Origin: an uncultured Caulobacter sp.
GTDB taxonomy: Bacteria; Pseudomonadota; Alphaproteobacteria; Caulobacterales; Caulobacteraceae
DNA: 64,000 nucleotides
Direction of reading: 5' to 3'
Assembly (NCBI RefSeq): GCF_947036865.1
Contig: NZ_CAMQSF010000007.1
Location: forward strand, 1 to 64,000
The notes under the pieces are model-generated. The model saw only the letters and a list, made by a program, of their open reading frames with translations. It was not told the origin of the DNA and ran no database searches. Of this stretch, positions 34,053 through 42,252 are shown one piece after another. Every line of letters starts with the position of its first letter. The stretch's first letter is position 1. Position numbers and translations under genes: made by a program.

Positions 34053-36197
34053 TTGACGTCGCGCGTATCGCCCGTCGCCGCCTTCGCGGCGGCTTTCATC
34101 GCTCTTTGCTGCGGGTTGGGATCGGAGGCGCGAGCGCAGGACGCCGATCCGAAGCCGCCGGCGGCGGCGCCGCCGACCTTCACCGACGGCCCGCGCCCCT
34201 ATAACAGCCTTCGCCCCAAGCGGCGCCCGCGCCCCGCGCAGATCACCGCCGCGACGCTGGCCGCGCGCGCCAAGCCCGTGATCGCGCCGTCGACGCCGAC
34301 GCCCGTGGCGGCGCCGGCGCCGACCGGGGTCGCGGCGATTCCGCCCCAGCAACTGGAAGCCTTTGTCGACGGCGTCGTCGAGCGCGCCATGACCCGCGAC
34401 CACATCGCCGGCGTGACCTTGTCGGTGGTGCAGAACGGCCAGGTGATCCTGAAGAAGGGCTACGGCTTCGCCAATCTGGGCCGTCGGCAGCCGGTCGATC
34501 CCGACAAGACGCTGTTCCGGGTCGCCTCGATCTCGAAGACCTTCACCTGGATCGCCTTGATGAACGAAATCGAGTCCGGCCACATGCGGCTGGACGGTCC
34601 GGTGAACCTCTATCTGCCCGAACCGCTGCAGGTGAAGGACCAGGGCAAAAAGACCCAGGTTCGGCTGCGCGATCTGATGACCCACACCGCCGGCTTCGAG
34701 GATCGGGCGCTCGGGCAGCTGTTCGAGCGCGACCCCAATCGCATCCGCACGCTGACGGAATACCTGCGCCAGGAGCGCCCGCGCCGGGTCCGCGAGCCGG
34801 GCCTGTTGCCCAGCTATTCGAACTACGGCGCGGCCCTCGCGGGCGCGGCGGTGTCCAACGTGACCGGCAAGCCTTACGAGGATCTGGTCAGCCAGGAGAT
34901 CATCCTGCCCGCCGGCATGACCCACACCACCTTCCGCGAGGCTCGCCCCTGGCGCGACGGTCTGCCCGCCCCGATGAACGAGGCCCTGGCCGCGAACCTT
35001 TCGGATGGCTTCTCGTGGACTCCGACCGGGTGGAAGACCCAGCCGCGCGAATTCATGGGTCAGGTGGCGCCGGCGGCGGCGGCCTCCACGACCGCCGGCG
35101 ACATGGCCCGCTACATGACCCTGCTGCTCAACGGCGGGACGATCGACGGTAAGACGATCTTCTCCCCGAAGACCGCCCTGGCCTTCCGCACGCCGATGTA
35201 CCGCCCCGCGCCCGAGGCCGCCGGCTGGAACGCCGGCTTCCAGGACACGCCGCTTCCCGGCGGCCGCCGCGGCTATGGTCACCAGGGCGCGACGCTCTAC
35301 TTCTATTCGAACATGGTGATCGCGCCGGATCTGGGCCTTGGGATCTTCGTGTCGGTCAATACCGACAGCGGCGCCAACCTGCCCGCCACCCTGCCCGGAA
35401 CCATCGTCGAACACTTCTACGCGCCCGCGCCCGCCGTGCCGCCGGCCAGCGCCCTCACCTACGACCAGGCCCGGGTCTATGAGGGCGACTACCTGACCAC
35501 CCGACGCGCCTATGGCGGGCTCGAGGGTTTCAGCGGCCGCATCGTGGGCAGGGCCAGCGTGCGCGCCACGCCCGACGGCCGACTGGCGGTCACGGACGGC
35601 GGCGTCCGCACCTTGTTCAACGGAACCGGAAAGCCGGGCGTGTTCAAGGCCGTCGACAGCGCCCTGACCCTGGTCTTCGACGCCAACGGCGATCGCCCGT
35701 CCCGCTTCTACGCGGCGCGGGGAACCTCCACCTTCGAGCGGATCGACTTTTTCCATTCCGCCGGCTTGCTGCTGTGGACCGCGATCCTGACCGGCGCGGC
35801 CTCGGTCGCGACCATCCTGGGCGTCTTCTTCCGCAACCGCCGGGAATCGCGTCAGACGCCGATCCAGGCCCGCGCCAGCCAGATGCAGGTCATGCAGGCC
35901 GTGCTGTGGCTGATCTCGGCGGGATGCCTGGGGATCTTCGCCCAGAAGGCCGCGGATCAGACAGCCGTCTTCTTCGGATGGCCCAGCGGCTGGCTGCTGA
36001 CGGGCTCGGCCTGCGCCCTGGTCGCCGCGGTGCTCGGCGTCCTGACGCTGGGCATGCTGCCGATGGCGTGGCGCGGCGGCCGCCGGGTGGACAGCTGGAG
36101 CGAGACGCGCAAGGTCGCCTTCACCTTCACCGCCCTGCTGATGGTCTTCCTCAGCGTCCTGCTCGGCGTCTGGGGCTACCTGCTGCCCTGGGTCTGA
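34053..36197 (+). CDS. Serine hydrolase (class C beta-lactamase fold) with C-terminal membrane helices
   Basis: About 714 residues from a TTG at 34053, preceded by AGGGGAC, which places a signal peptide (SPVAAFAAAFIALCCGLGSE-ARA) at the very start; a GTG at 33978 would bury it. The nucleophile motif is VASISKTFT (S-x-x-K), the second is PSYSNYGAAL (Y-x-N), and GYGHQGATLYF gives the third. The C-terminal 130 residues hold three or four membrane helices. The fold covers beta-lactamases, DD-peptidases and esterases. Substrate unknown; the membrane tail is unusual for simple beta-lactamases. Confidence 0.85.
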   Translation: MTSRVSPVAAFAAAFIALCCGLGSEARAQDADPKPPAAAPPTFTDGPRPYNSLRPKRRPRPAQITAATLAARAKPVIAPSTPTPVAAPAPTGVAAIPPQQLEAFVDGVVERAMTRDHIAGVTLSVVQNGQVILKKGYGFANLGRRQPVDPDKTLFRVASISKTFTWIALMNEIESGHMRLDGPVNLYLPEPLQVKDQGKKTQVRLRDLMTHTAGFEDRALGQLFERDPNRIRTLTEYLRQERPRRVREPGLLPSYSNYGAALAGAAVSNVTGKPYEDLVSQEIILPAGMTHTTFREARPWRDGLPAPMNEALAANLSDGFSWTPTGWKTQPREFMGQVAPAAAASTTAGDMARYMTLLLNGGTIDGKTIFSPKTALAFRTPMYRPAPEAAGWNAGFQDTPLPGGRRGYGHQGATLYFYSNMVIAPDLGLGIFVSVNTDSGANLPATLPGTIVEHFYAPAPAVPPASALTYDQARVYEGDYLTTRRAYGGLEGFSGRIVGRASVRATPDGRLAVTDGGVRTLFNGTGKPGVFKAVDSALTLVFDANGDRPSRFYAARGTSTFERIDFFHSAGLLLWTAILTGAASVATILGVFFRNRRESRQTPIQARASQMQVMQAVLWLISAGCLGIFAQKAADQTAVFFGWPSGWLLTGSACALVAAVLGVLTLGMLPMAWRGGRRVDSWSETRKVAFTFTALLMVFLSVLLGVWGYLLPWV

Positions 36198-36284
36198 TCG
36201 CCGCGTCACGATCCGTCGCTATCCTCGGGCGCGGCGCCCGGCTTGCAGCGCGCCGCCCGGGGAGACGAGCGAGGGAGACGCGAC

Positions 36285-36671
36285 GTGTCAAAGCTGGACG
36301 CTCTGGCGTTTGGGGGAACCGGGCTGGCGGTCTGGTCGGCGGCCACCCTTTTCTACGCCGCCTTCGGGGGAGGCCTCATCGAGAGCGCCTTCTGGTTCTA
36401 CGCGGTCAACGCGTTCGCGGCGGCGGCGGCCCTGACCTTCGCCTTCCACGCGGTGACGCGACTGACCCGCACGCCGCGCCGCCGCCGGCTGATGCCGATG
36501 ATCCTCTATTCGACGCCGGGCCTGGTCGGCGGCGCCCTGGTCGTGGCCCGCTACGCCGAGGTGATGCCCACCGGCGATCCGGTCAGCGTCGGCCGTTATG
36601 GCGCGTTCCTGGCCGTCGCCTATCTGGCGGTCGCCGCGTCAATCTTCGAGCGTGCGCCGCATAAGGCTTGA
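36285..36671 (+). CDS. Small membrane protein (DUF5367-like)
   Basis: A 128-residue protein starting at a GTG at 36285 after GAGGGAGACG. Four hydrophobic segments are visible: LAVWSAATLFYAAF, ESAFWFYAVNAFAAAAALTF, PMILYSTPGLVGGALVVARY and YGAFLAVAYLAVAASIF. The pattern resembles the DUF5367 family, but I am not certain. The last 33 bp overlap the convergent RusA-like gene. Confidence 0.6.
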   Translation: MSKLDALAFGGTGLAVWSAATLFYAAFGGGLIESAFWFYAVNAFAAAAALTFAFHAVTRLTRTPRRRRLMPMILYSTPGLVGGALVVARYAEVMPTGDPVSVGRYGAFLAVAYLAVAASIFERAPHKA

Positions 36672-37040
36672 GGTCAGTTTCCGCACCTGGATGACGATCC
36701 GCTCGCGCTCCCCTGGACGGCGCTCGACCAGCAGCCGGGCGACCTGGGCGTCGTCGTGGAAGGCATAGCCCTTGATCGCGTCCAGCAGCGCCTTAGCCAG
36801 GTTGTCGAGATCCATCCACGGGGGCTCGCCGACATATTCCATGCCGATCTCGACGCTGAACTCGCCCCAGGCCGGCCGCGAGCCGCGCCAGGATTTGCGG
36901 AAGAACTCATAGATCAGCGGCTTGTAGTACTTACCCTGCGTCGTCAGGCCATCGACCACGAGGGTGAGCTCGCCCGCCGCCTCGCGGGCGCGGACCTTGC
37001 CGTGATGGGTCCAGTCCTGGCCGTCCAGCGCCGCGCTCAC
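36639..37040 (-). CDS. RusA-like Holliday junction resolvase family protein
   Basis: A 133-residue protein whose C-terminal half reads WMDLDNLAKALLDAIKGYAF then HDDAQVARLLVERR. This matches the RusA core, where Asp residues in PDLDNL...D.L.G...DD bind Mg2+ for Holliday junction cleavage. RusA genes are usually prophage-borne, but no phage genes are near. It overlaps the downstream DUF1697 gene by 4 bases, forming part of a three-gene minus-strand run with YbjQ. Confidence 0.7.
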   Translation of the reverse strand: MSAALDGQDWTHHGKVRAREAAGELTLVVDGLTTQGKYYKPLIYEFFRKSWRGSRPAWGEFSVEIGMEYVGEPPWMDLDNLAKALLDAIKGYAFHDDAQVARLLVERRPGERERIVIQVRKLTSSLMRRTLED

Positions 37041-37576
37041 GCGCCCACCATGTCGGCCAGCTTCAGCACGGTGTTCCAGTTGCGGGTCGTGCCGACCGGG
37101 GCGCGCTTGGATTTCTTCCAGTCACGATCCAGCGCCGAGTCGGCCATGCTGATCGGGAAGTCGATGTAGAGCTCGCGTGGACCGACGGCGAAGCGCTCCG
37201 GCCCCGTGATCGCCTCGCGGAGGATCGCCTCGTCGCCGGGGGGCAGCGGCGTCTTCAGGAAATTGACGATGACGTGGCTCGGATGATCCTCGGCCTCGGT
37301 CTTGAAGGGATTGGCGTCGATGGTGCAACGGAGGTCGGCGGACGAGCGGACCATGAAGTCGGTCCGCAGGCCCATGCGTTCTTCCAACGCGTCCTCGAGC
37401 GCTGTCTCCAGCGCCTCGCCCCCGGCGTGGTCGCCCCATAGCAGCAGGTTGCCGCTGGCCAAATAGGTCTTAGCCTCGGCAAAGCCGGTGTCCTCGGCGA
37501 TCCCCAGCAGGTCTTCCTTCAGCACCTTGCGCTTGCCGGTGTTGATCGAGCGCGGAAAGGCGACGAACGCCGGCAC
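37037..37576 (-). CDS. DUF1697 protein
   Basis: A 179-residue DUF1697 protein starting at a GTG at 37576 (MPAFVAFPRSINTGKRKVLK). The family pattern is clear: FVAFPRSINTG, TYLASGNLLLW, the middle FMVRSSADLR, and IDFPISMADSALDRDWKKSK near the C-terminus. Function is unknown in the family. The start G is shared with the last base of the YbjQ-family stop (TAGTG), and the stop overlaps the RusA-like gene. Confidence 0.8.
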   Translation of the reverse strand: MPAFVAFPRSINTGKRKVLKEDLLGIAEDTGFAEAKTYLASGNLLLWGDHAGGEALETALEDALEERMGLRTDFMVRSSADLRCTIDANPFKTEAEDHPSHVIVNFLKTPLPPGDEAILREAITGPERFAVGPRELYIDFPISMADSALDRDWKKSKRAPVGTTRNWNTVLKLADMVGA

Positions 37577-37896
37577 TAAAGCGCCTCGACCCGCACGGCG
37601 GTGCCATAGGCCAGAACCTCGGTGATGCCTTCCATGATCTCGTTGGCGTCATAGCGCATGGCCAGAATGGCGTTGGCGCCCAACTCGCGGGCATGGGCCA
37701 CCAGCAGGTCGTAGGCCTCCCGCCGCGCCGTCTCGGCCAGATTCGTATAGATCGACAGGTTGCCGCCAAAGATCGACTGCACCGCCCCGCCGATATTGCC
37801 GATCACGCTGCGCGAGCGAACCGTGACGCCGCGCACTAGCCCCAGGTGCTCGACGACCCGATAGCCAGGCAGATCGTTGGTGGTGGCGACGAGCAT
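37576..37896 (-). CDS. YbjQ-family (DUF74) protein
   Basis: A 106-residue protein beginning MLVATTNDLPGYRVVEHLGL. The family hallmark VRGVTVRSRSVIGNIGGAVQ and the later GANAILAMRYDANEIMEG define the heavy-metal-binding YbjQ/DUF74 group, which forms pentameric rings. It is the first of three tightly overlapping minus-strand genes and is divergent from fumC. Confidence 0.86.
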   Translation of the reverse strand: MLVATTNDLPGYRVVEHLGLVRGVTVRSRSVIGNIGGAVQSIFGGNLSIYTNLAETARREAYDLLVAHARELGANAILAMRYDANEIMEGITEVLAYGTAVRVEAL

Positions 37897-37989
37897 GACG
37901 AACTCCGGGTTTCCTTCGCGCCCGCGAACATTGCCCTTCGCGCCCCCAAGGTCTAGACCGCGCTCGACCGTTTTTCCGGAGATCGCCGC

Positions 37990-39381
37990 ATGACCGCCAC
38001 GCGCACCGAGACCGACACCTTCGGCCCGATCGAAGTCGCCGCCGACCGCTACTGGGGCGCTCAAGCCCAGCGCAGCCTGGGCAACTTCAAGATCGGCTGG
38101 GAGAAGCAGCCGCTGCCGGTGGTCCGCGCCCTGGGCGTCGTCAAGCGCGCCGCCGCCGAGACGAACCTGAAGCTGGGCAAGCTGGATCCAAAGCTGGCCG
38201 AGGCGATCATCGCCGCCGCCAACGAGGTGATCGAGGGCAAGCTGAACGACCACTTCCCGCTGGTCGTCTGGCAGACCGGCTCGGGCACCCAGTCGAACAT
38301 GAACGCCAACGAGGTGATCTCGAACCGCGCGATCGAGATGCTGGGCGGCGAGATGGGCAGCAAGAAGCCCGTCCACCCGAACGACCACGTCAATATGAGC
38401 CAGTCGTCGAACGACACCTATCCGACGGCGATGCACGTGGCGTGCGCCGAGCAGATCGTCCACGACCTGCTGCCGGCGCTGAAGCATCTGCATGGCGCCC
38501 TCGCCGCCAAGGCCGAGGCGTGGAAGGACATCATCAAGATCGGCCGCACCCACACCCAGGACGCCACGCCGCTGACCTTGGGCCAGGAGTTCGGCGGCTA
38601 CGCCCAGCAGGTCGCCAACGGGATCGAGCGCATCGAGCAGACCCTGCCCAAGCTGATGCAGCTGGCCCAGGGCGGAACCGCCGTCGGCACCGGCCTGAAC
38701 GCCCCGATCGGCTTCGCCGAGGGCGTGGCGGAAGCCATCGCCGCGATCACCGGCCTGCCCTTCACCACCGCGCCGAACAAGTTCGAGGCCCTGGCGGCCC
38801 ACGACGCCATGGTCTTCTCGCACGGCGCCATCAACACGGTGGCCGCGAGCCTGTTCAAGATCGCCAACGACATCCGCTTCCTGGGCTCGGGCCCGCGCGC
38901 GGGTCTCGGCGAGCTGGCCCTGCCGGAAAACGAGCCCGGCTCGTCGATCATGCCGGGCAAGGTCAATCCGACCCAGTGCGAAGCCCTGACCCAGGTCTGC
39001 GTCCAGGTGTTCGGCAACCATGCCGCGGTGACCTTCGCCGGCAGCCAGGGCCATTTCGAGTTGAACGTCTTCAACCCGGTGATGGCCTACAACTTCCTGC
39101 AGTCGGTCCGCCTGCTGGCCGACGCGGCGATCAGCTTCACCGACAACTGCGTGGTCGGCATCGAGCCGCGCGTCGACAACATCAAGCACGGCGTCGAGAA
39201 CAGCCTGATGCTGGTCACCGCGCTCAACGGCCGCCTGGGCTACGACATCTGCGCCAAGATCGCCAAGACGGCGCACAAGAACGGCACGACCCTGCGCCAG
39301 GAAGCCGTCGGCGGCGGCTATCTGACGGACGAGGAGTTCGACCAGTACGTCCGTCCGGAAAAGATGGTCTCGCCGGGGTGA
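37990..39381 (+). CDS. fumC: Fumarate hydratase, class II
   Basis: A 463-residue iron-independent fumarase interconverting fumarate and malate in the TCA cycle. [56 protein letters not shown] and the superfamily signature [16 protein letters not shown] are all intact, including the catalytic Ser of the flexible loop. Length is standard for FumC. The stop overlaps the GTG of the GNAT gene (GTGA). Confidence 0.96.
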   Translation: MTATRTETDTFGPIEVAADRYWGAQAQRSLGNFKIGWEKQPLPVVRALGVVKRAAAETNLKLGKLDPKLAEAIIAAANEVIEGKLNDHFPLVVWQTGSGTQSNMNANEVISNRAIEMLGGEMGSKKPVHPNDHVNMSQSSNDTYPTAMHVACAEQIVHDLLPALKHLHGALAAKAEAWKDIIKIGRTHTQDATPLTLGQEFGGYAQQVANGIERIEQTLPKLMQLAQGGTAVGTGLNAPIGFAEGVAEAIAAITGLPFTTAPNKFEALAAHDAMVFSHGAINTVAASLFKIANDIRFLGSGPRAGLGELALPENEPGSSIMPGKVNPTQCEALTQVCVQVFGNHAAVTFAGSQGHFELNVFNPVMAYNFLQSVRLLADAAISFTDNCVVGIEPRVDNIKHGVENSLMLVTALNGRLGYDICAKIAKTAHKNGTTLRQEAVGGGYLTDEEFDQYVRPEKMVSPG

Positions 39382-39818
39382 GGCTCCAAATCGTTCGTCT
39401 ATTTGACGAACTGCCGGACGGGTTCGACGACCTGGTCGTAGAGGCCGTCGGAGAAGGCGTACGCAACATGGCGCTGCTGGTGGAGGACTGGCGGCGCGGC
39501 GCTCGCTTTCAGGGCGACGGCGAGGCGCTCCTTGCCGCATTCTCGGCCGGCGAGCTGGCGGGCGTCGGCGGCCTCTCGGCCGAGCTCGCCGCTCCCGAGC
39601 CGGCGCGCCGTCTGCGCCGGTTCTACGTCCGTCCGGCGATGCGCCGTCGAGGCGTGGCCGCCGCCCTCGCCTCGGCCCTCATCCATGAGGGCTTCGACAG
39701 CGTGAACCTGCTCACCGTCAACGCCCGCGCCTCCGAATCCGCAGCGCCCTTCTGGGAGGCGCAGGGCTTCGTCGCGGATGGCAGCGGGCCTTGGACACAC
39801 ATCATGCGGAACGGGTGA
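39378..39818 (+). CDS. GNAT-family N-acetyltransferase
   Basis: A 146-residue acetyltransferase starting at the GTG at 39378 that overlaps the fumC stop. The acetyl-CoA-binding motif A is [20 protein letters not shown], with the R-x-x-R-R-x-G loop. The C-terminal [15 protein letters not shown] is the typical GNAT beta-bulge region. Acceptor substrate unknown. Translational coupling to fumC probably explains its weak start. Confidence 0.84.
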   Translation: MRLQIVRLFDELPDGFDDLVVEAVGEGVRNMALLVEDWRRGARFQGDGEALLAAFSAGELAGVGGLSAELAAPEPARRLRRFYVRPAMRRRGVAAALASALIHEGFDSVNLLTVNARASESAAPFWEAQGFVADGSGPWTHIMRNG

Positions 39819-39852
39819 TACGACCTCCGCAACCCATGCTATCCAGGACTGC

Positions 39853-40593
39853 ATGGCCGCCCTGGAACGTCCTTACTGGATCGAAGCTCGACTGGAGCGG
39901 CGAGAAGACTGGGACGCTGGCGCTTACCCGTTCAACCTCCCGATCATTCGCGACCTGGATGCGGTCGCGTTTCATCCTCGCGTCACCTTCCTAGTCGGTG
40001 AGAATGGTTCCGGGAAGTCGACTCTGATCGAAGCGCTGGCCGCGGTTTGGGGCTTCAACGCCGAAGGCGGGTCCACCGGAGTGAACTTCTCGACCCGGAC
40101 TTCGCACTCGCCGCTAACTCGACATATCCGCCCAGTGCGCTCTCACCTACGGCCCATCGACGGCTATTTCCTCCGGGCTGAAAGCTTCTTCAACGTCGCG
40201 AGCTACATCGAGGACGTCGGCGTGACCGGCTACGGCGAGATACCTCTTCATGAGCAATCTCACGGCGAAGCCTTTTTCGCGCTGTTCGACAACCGCTTTC
40301 GGGGCGACGGTCTCTACATCCTCGATGAGCCCGAGGCGGCGCTATCGCCCCAACGTCAACTGTCATTCCTGGCGCGGCTGCACGAATTGGTGATGGCTCG
40401 CTCACAGTTCATCATCGCTACCCACTCACCGATCCTGTTGGGCTATCCCGACGCCTGGATTTATCAGGCGTCCGAACGCGGCCTCGAGCGCGTGGAGTAT
40501 GAAGATACCGAGCACTTCCAGGTGACCCGCAACTTCCTCAACCGCCGCCAGACCTTCTTGGAGGTGTTGCTGTCGGACGATGACCAGGCGTGA
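39853..40593 (+). CDS. AAA-family (ABC/SMC-like) ATPase
   Basis: A 246-residue ATPase from the ATG at 39853 (MAALERPYWIEARLERRED). Walker A is FLVGENGSGKSTLIEALA; Walker B is GLYILDEPEAALSPQRQLSF, and a switch histidine lies in FIIATHSPILLGYPDA. This is the compact COG3910-type predicted ATPase. Codon use is less GC-biased than in fumC. It is followed 12 bp later by a CcdA/CcdB pair. Function unknown; members of this group accompany defence or maintenance loci as well as housekeeping ones. Confidence 0.85.
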   Translation: MAALERPYWIEARLERREDWDAGAYPFNLPIIRDLDAVAFHPRVTFLVGENGSGKSTLIEALAAVWGFNAEGGSTGVNFSTRTSHSPLTRHIRPVRSHLRPIDGYFLRAESFFNVASYIEDVGVTGYGEIPLHEQSHGEAFFALFDNRFRGDGLYILDEPEAALSPQRQLSFLARLHELVMARSQFIIATHSPILLGYPDAWIYQASERGLERVEYEDTEHFQVTRNFLNRRQTFLEVLLSDDDQA

Positions 40594-40605
40594 TAGCGTT
40601 CAGTC

Positions 40606-40848
40606 ATGGACGCTCCCGAACTCGACCTCGGCATCGACCCGGAACTGCTGGCCCAGGCTGAGCGGCTCGGCGTTCGCACGTCCGGCATGAGCGAGAGCCA
40701 GCTTCGCTTGCATCTCCAGAAAGTCGATCCGGCCGGCGCCGAGGAACGCGCTCGCCGCTGGGCCGAGGAGAACGCCGAGGCGCTGAAGGCCTATCGCGAG
40801 CGGATCGAGCGCCGCGGCGCGTTCGGAGACGATTTGCGGACGTGGTGA
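40606..40848 (+). CDS. ccdA: CcdA-like antitoxin
   Basis: An 80-residue protein with an N-terminal helix region DLGIDPELLAQAERLGV and a C-terminal RRWAEENAEALKAYRERIER, which matches the CcdA tail W..EN..A....N..IE..G.... used to bind and neutralise CcdB. The N-terminal ribbon-helix-helix is less clear. It overlaps the CcdB-like gene by 7 bp, the normal antitoxin-first order, so it likely represses its own operon. Confidence 0.78.
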   Translation: MDAPELDLGIDPELLAQAERLGVRTSGMSESQLRLHLQKVDPAGAEERARRWAEENAEALKAYRERIERRGAFGDDLRTW

Positions 40849-41159
40849 TCCGCCAATTCGATCTCTTCATCAACCCGTCGCCCCGAACGCGCGACGAGGC
40901 GCCTTACGTCGTTGTCCTGCAATCCCACTTCGCGGGCGACCTCCCCACGATTGTTGTCGCCCCTGTCTATCGGCGGGACGTCTTCGAGGCGTTCGCCAAA
41001 CTCAGCGTTGAGATCGCGATCGAAGGCGAGAGCCTGATCGTCTGCGTGCCCGAACTCGTCGCGGTCAGCGCGGCCTTGTTGAACCAACGGTGTGGCGACT
41101 TGCGCGGCCACGAAGACGCCCTCCGCCGCGCGCTCGACCGGCTGTTCACCGGCTTCTAG
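40842..41159 (+). CDS. ccdB: CcdB-family toxin
   Basis: About 105 residues starting at GTG 40842 or 40845. IRQFDLFINPSPRTRDEAPY then VVVLQSHFAGDLPTIVVAPV is the CcdB fold start, and VPELVAVSAALLNQRCGDLR matches the middle helix region. F plasmid CcdB poisons GyrA through its C-terminal W-G-I; this protein ends DRLFTGF and lacks the tryptophan, so its target may differ or its activity be reduced. The 3' end overlaps the convergent YccF gene by 4 bases. Confidence 0.82.
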   Translation: MVIRQFDLFINPSPRTRDEAPYVVVLQSHFAGDLPTIVVAPVYRRDVFEAFAKLSVEIAIEGESLIVCVPELVAVSAALLNQRCGDLRGHEDALRRALDRLFTGF

Positions 41160-41542
41160 CGCCTGACCACGTCCCGGCCGATCGGGGCCAGGGCGATATA
41201 GGCCAGTTGCAGGTCCTTCAGGGCGAACGGGATGCCGATGATCGTCACGGCCTCGGCGGCGGCGACCACGATATGGCCGATCGCCAGCCACCAGCCGGCC
41301 AGGATGAACCAGATCACGTTCAGCAAGCCGCCCAGCACGCCCGTGCCCAGATCCGGCCCCTCGCGGTGGACGATCTCCTTGCCGAACGGCCAGAAGGCGA
41401 AGCCGGCGATCCGCCAGGCCGCGCCGGCATAGGGCAGGCCCACGATGGTGATGGCCAGCAGGAGACCGGCCAACAGCCAGCCCAGACCGGTAAAAAAGCC
41501 GCCGCAGATGAACCAAAGAATGTTCAGAATGAACCGGATCAC
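41156..41542 (-). CDS. YccF-family inner membrane protein
   Basis: A 128-residue membrane protein with two copies of the YccF repeat: FILNILWFICGGFFTGLGWL near the start and LLNVIWFILAGWWLAIGHIV in the middle. Each is followed by a glycine/proline step (ITIVGLPYAGAAWR and VTIIGIPFALKDLQ). The internal duplication is a family trait. Function unknown. Convergent with the CcdB-like toxin gene. Confidence 0.88.
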   Translation of the reverse strand: MIRFILNILWFICGGFFTGLGWLLAGLLLAITIVGLPYAGAAWRIAGFAFWPFGKEIVHREGPDLGTGVLGGLLNVIWFILAGWWLAIGHIVVAAAEAVTIIGIPFALKDLQLAYIALAPIGRDVVRR

Positions 41543-41656
41543 GACTTGCCCCTAAGCGATGCGTCTAGCGCTGGACCTACAGGTGGCCTCGCCCGCCCCT
41601 CAAGTCGAGCCGTATAGACCTGAATTACGTCGAATTCACCGCGACCGGGCCGAAGC

Positions 41657-42250
41657 CTAACTGAGCAGCTGCCAGCGCCGCGCCCAGCGGCCCTTGCCGA
41701 CGGCGTTCAGGGCCAGCAGGTACATGCCCGCGTAAAGCACGGTCCCGACGCCGATCACGGCCCAGCCCCAGGGGCCGGGCATGCGGGGAGTCGGCGCCGT
41801 GGTGATCCAGTCGTGGCGCGGCGAGCTCAGCTCCAGCCACAGTCCGCCCACCCACAGCAGCGAGAACACGGCCACGATCGGGTACCGCAGCAGCGGGTGA
41901 CGCTGAACCAGCAGCCAGGCCTGGAAGACGGCCGCGGCGGCGAACGCGGCGAAGCCCGCCAGCCAGGGCAGCCAGGGTCCGGACGCGAATTGCGCCGTCC
42001 GCAGGCCGGCCCAGACCGGTCCCCAAAGCACGGGCCCCAGCAGCAAGAGCACCAGAATAGCCGCCAACAGCACGCCCACGCCGCCGCCGATGACCTTGCC
42101 GGCCGCTTCGCCCGCCGGATGAGGACGGATATTGGGATCGCCGGCCGGGTTCTCGGGCGAGGTCGCCACGATCGTCTGAAGCCGGGGCAGGCTCTCGCCC
42201 GGCGCCGCGGGCGGAAGACCGCCAAGACCGGGAGACTTCCGCCGCGACAT
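41657..42250 (-). CDS. Hypothetical membrane protein
   Basis: A 197-residue protein. The first 48 residues are polar and proline-rich (GLPPAAPGESLPRLQT); hydrophobic segments then follow at about 54-78, 92-112, 122-140 and 162-185 (for example GVGVLLAAILVLLLLGPVLW). I do not recognise it. Its start lies 2 bp after the stop of the polyprenyl synthase gene, so the two are an operon. The basic C-terminus GKGRWARRWQLLS should be cytoplasmic. Confidence 0.65.
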   Translation of the reverse strand: MSRRKSPGLGGLPPAAPGESLPRLQTIVATSPENPAGDPNIRPHPAGEAAGKVIGGGVGVLLAAILVLLLLGPVLWGPVWAGLRTAQFASGPWLPWLAGFAAFAAAAVFQAWLLVQRHPLLRYPIVAVFSLLWVGGLWLELSSPRHDWITTAPTPRMPGPWGWAVIGVGTVLYAGMYLLALNAVGKGRWARRWQLLS

Positions 42251-42252
42251 GG

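Noticed and set aside
33114-36209. A 1031-codon minus-strand open frame
   Set aside because: It is antisense to the thioesterase, C13 peptidase and serine hydrolase genes, all of which have clear family motifs. Its composition (Gly/Arg/His-rich) is typical of GC-rich antisense frames.
37576-39540. A 654-codon minus-strand frame that includes YbjQ at its end
   Set aside because: Only the last 106 codons (start 37896) encode a recognised protein; the rest is antisense to fumC.
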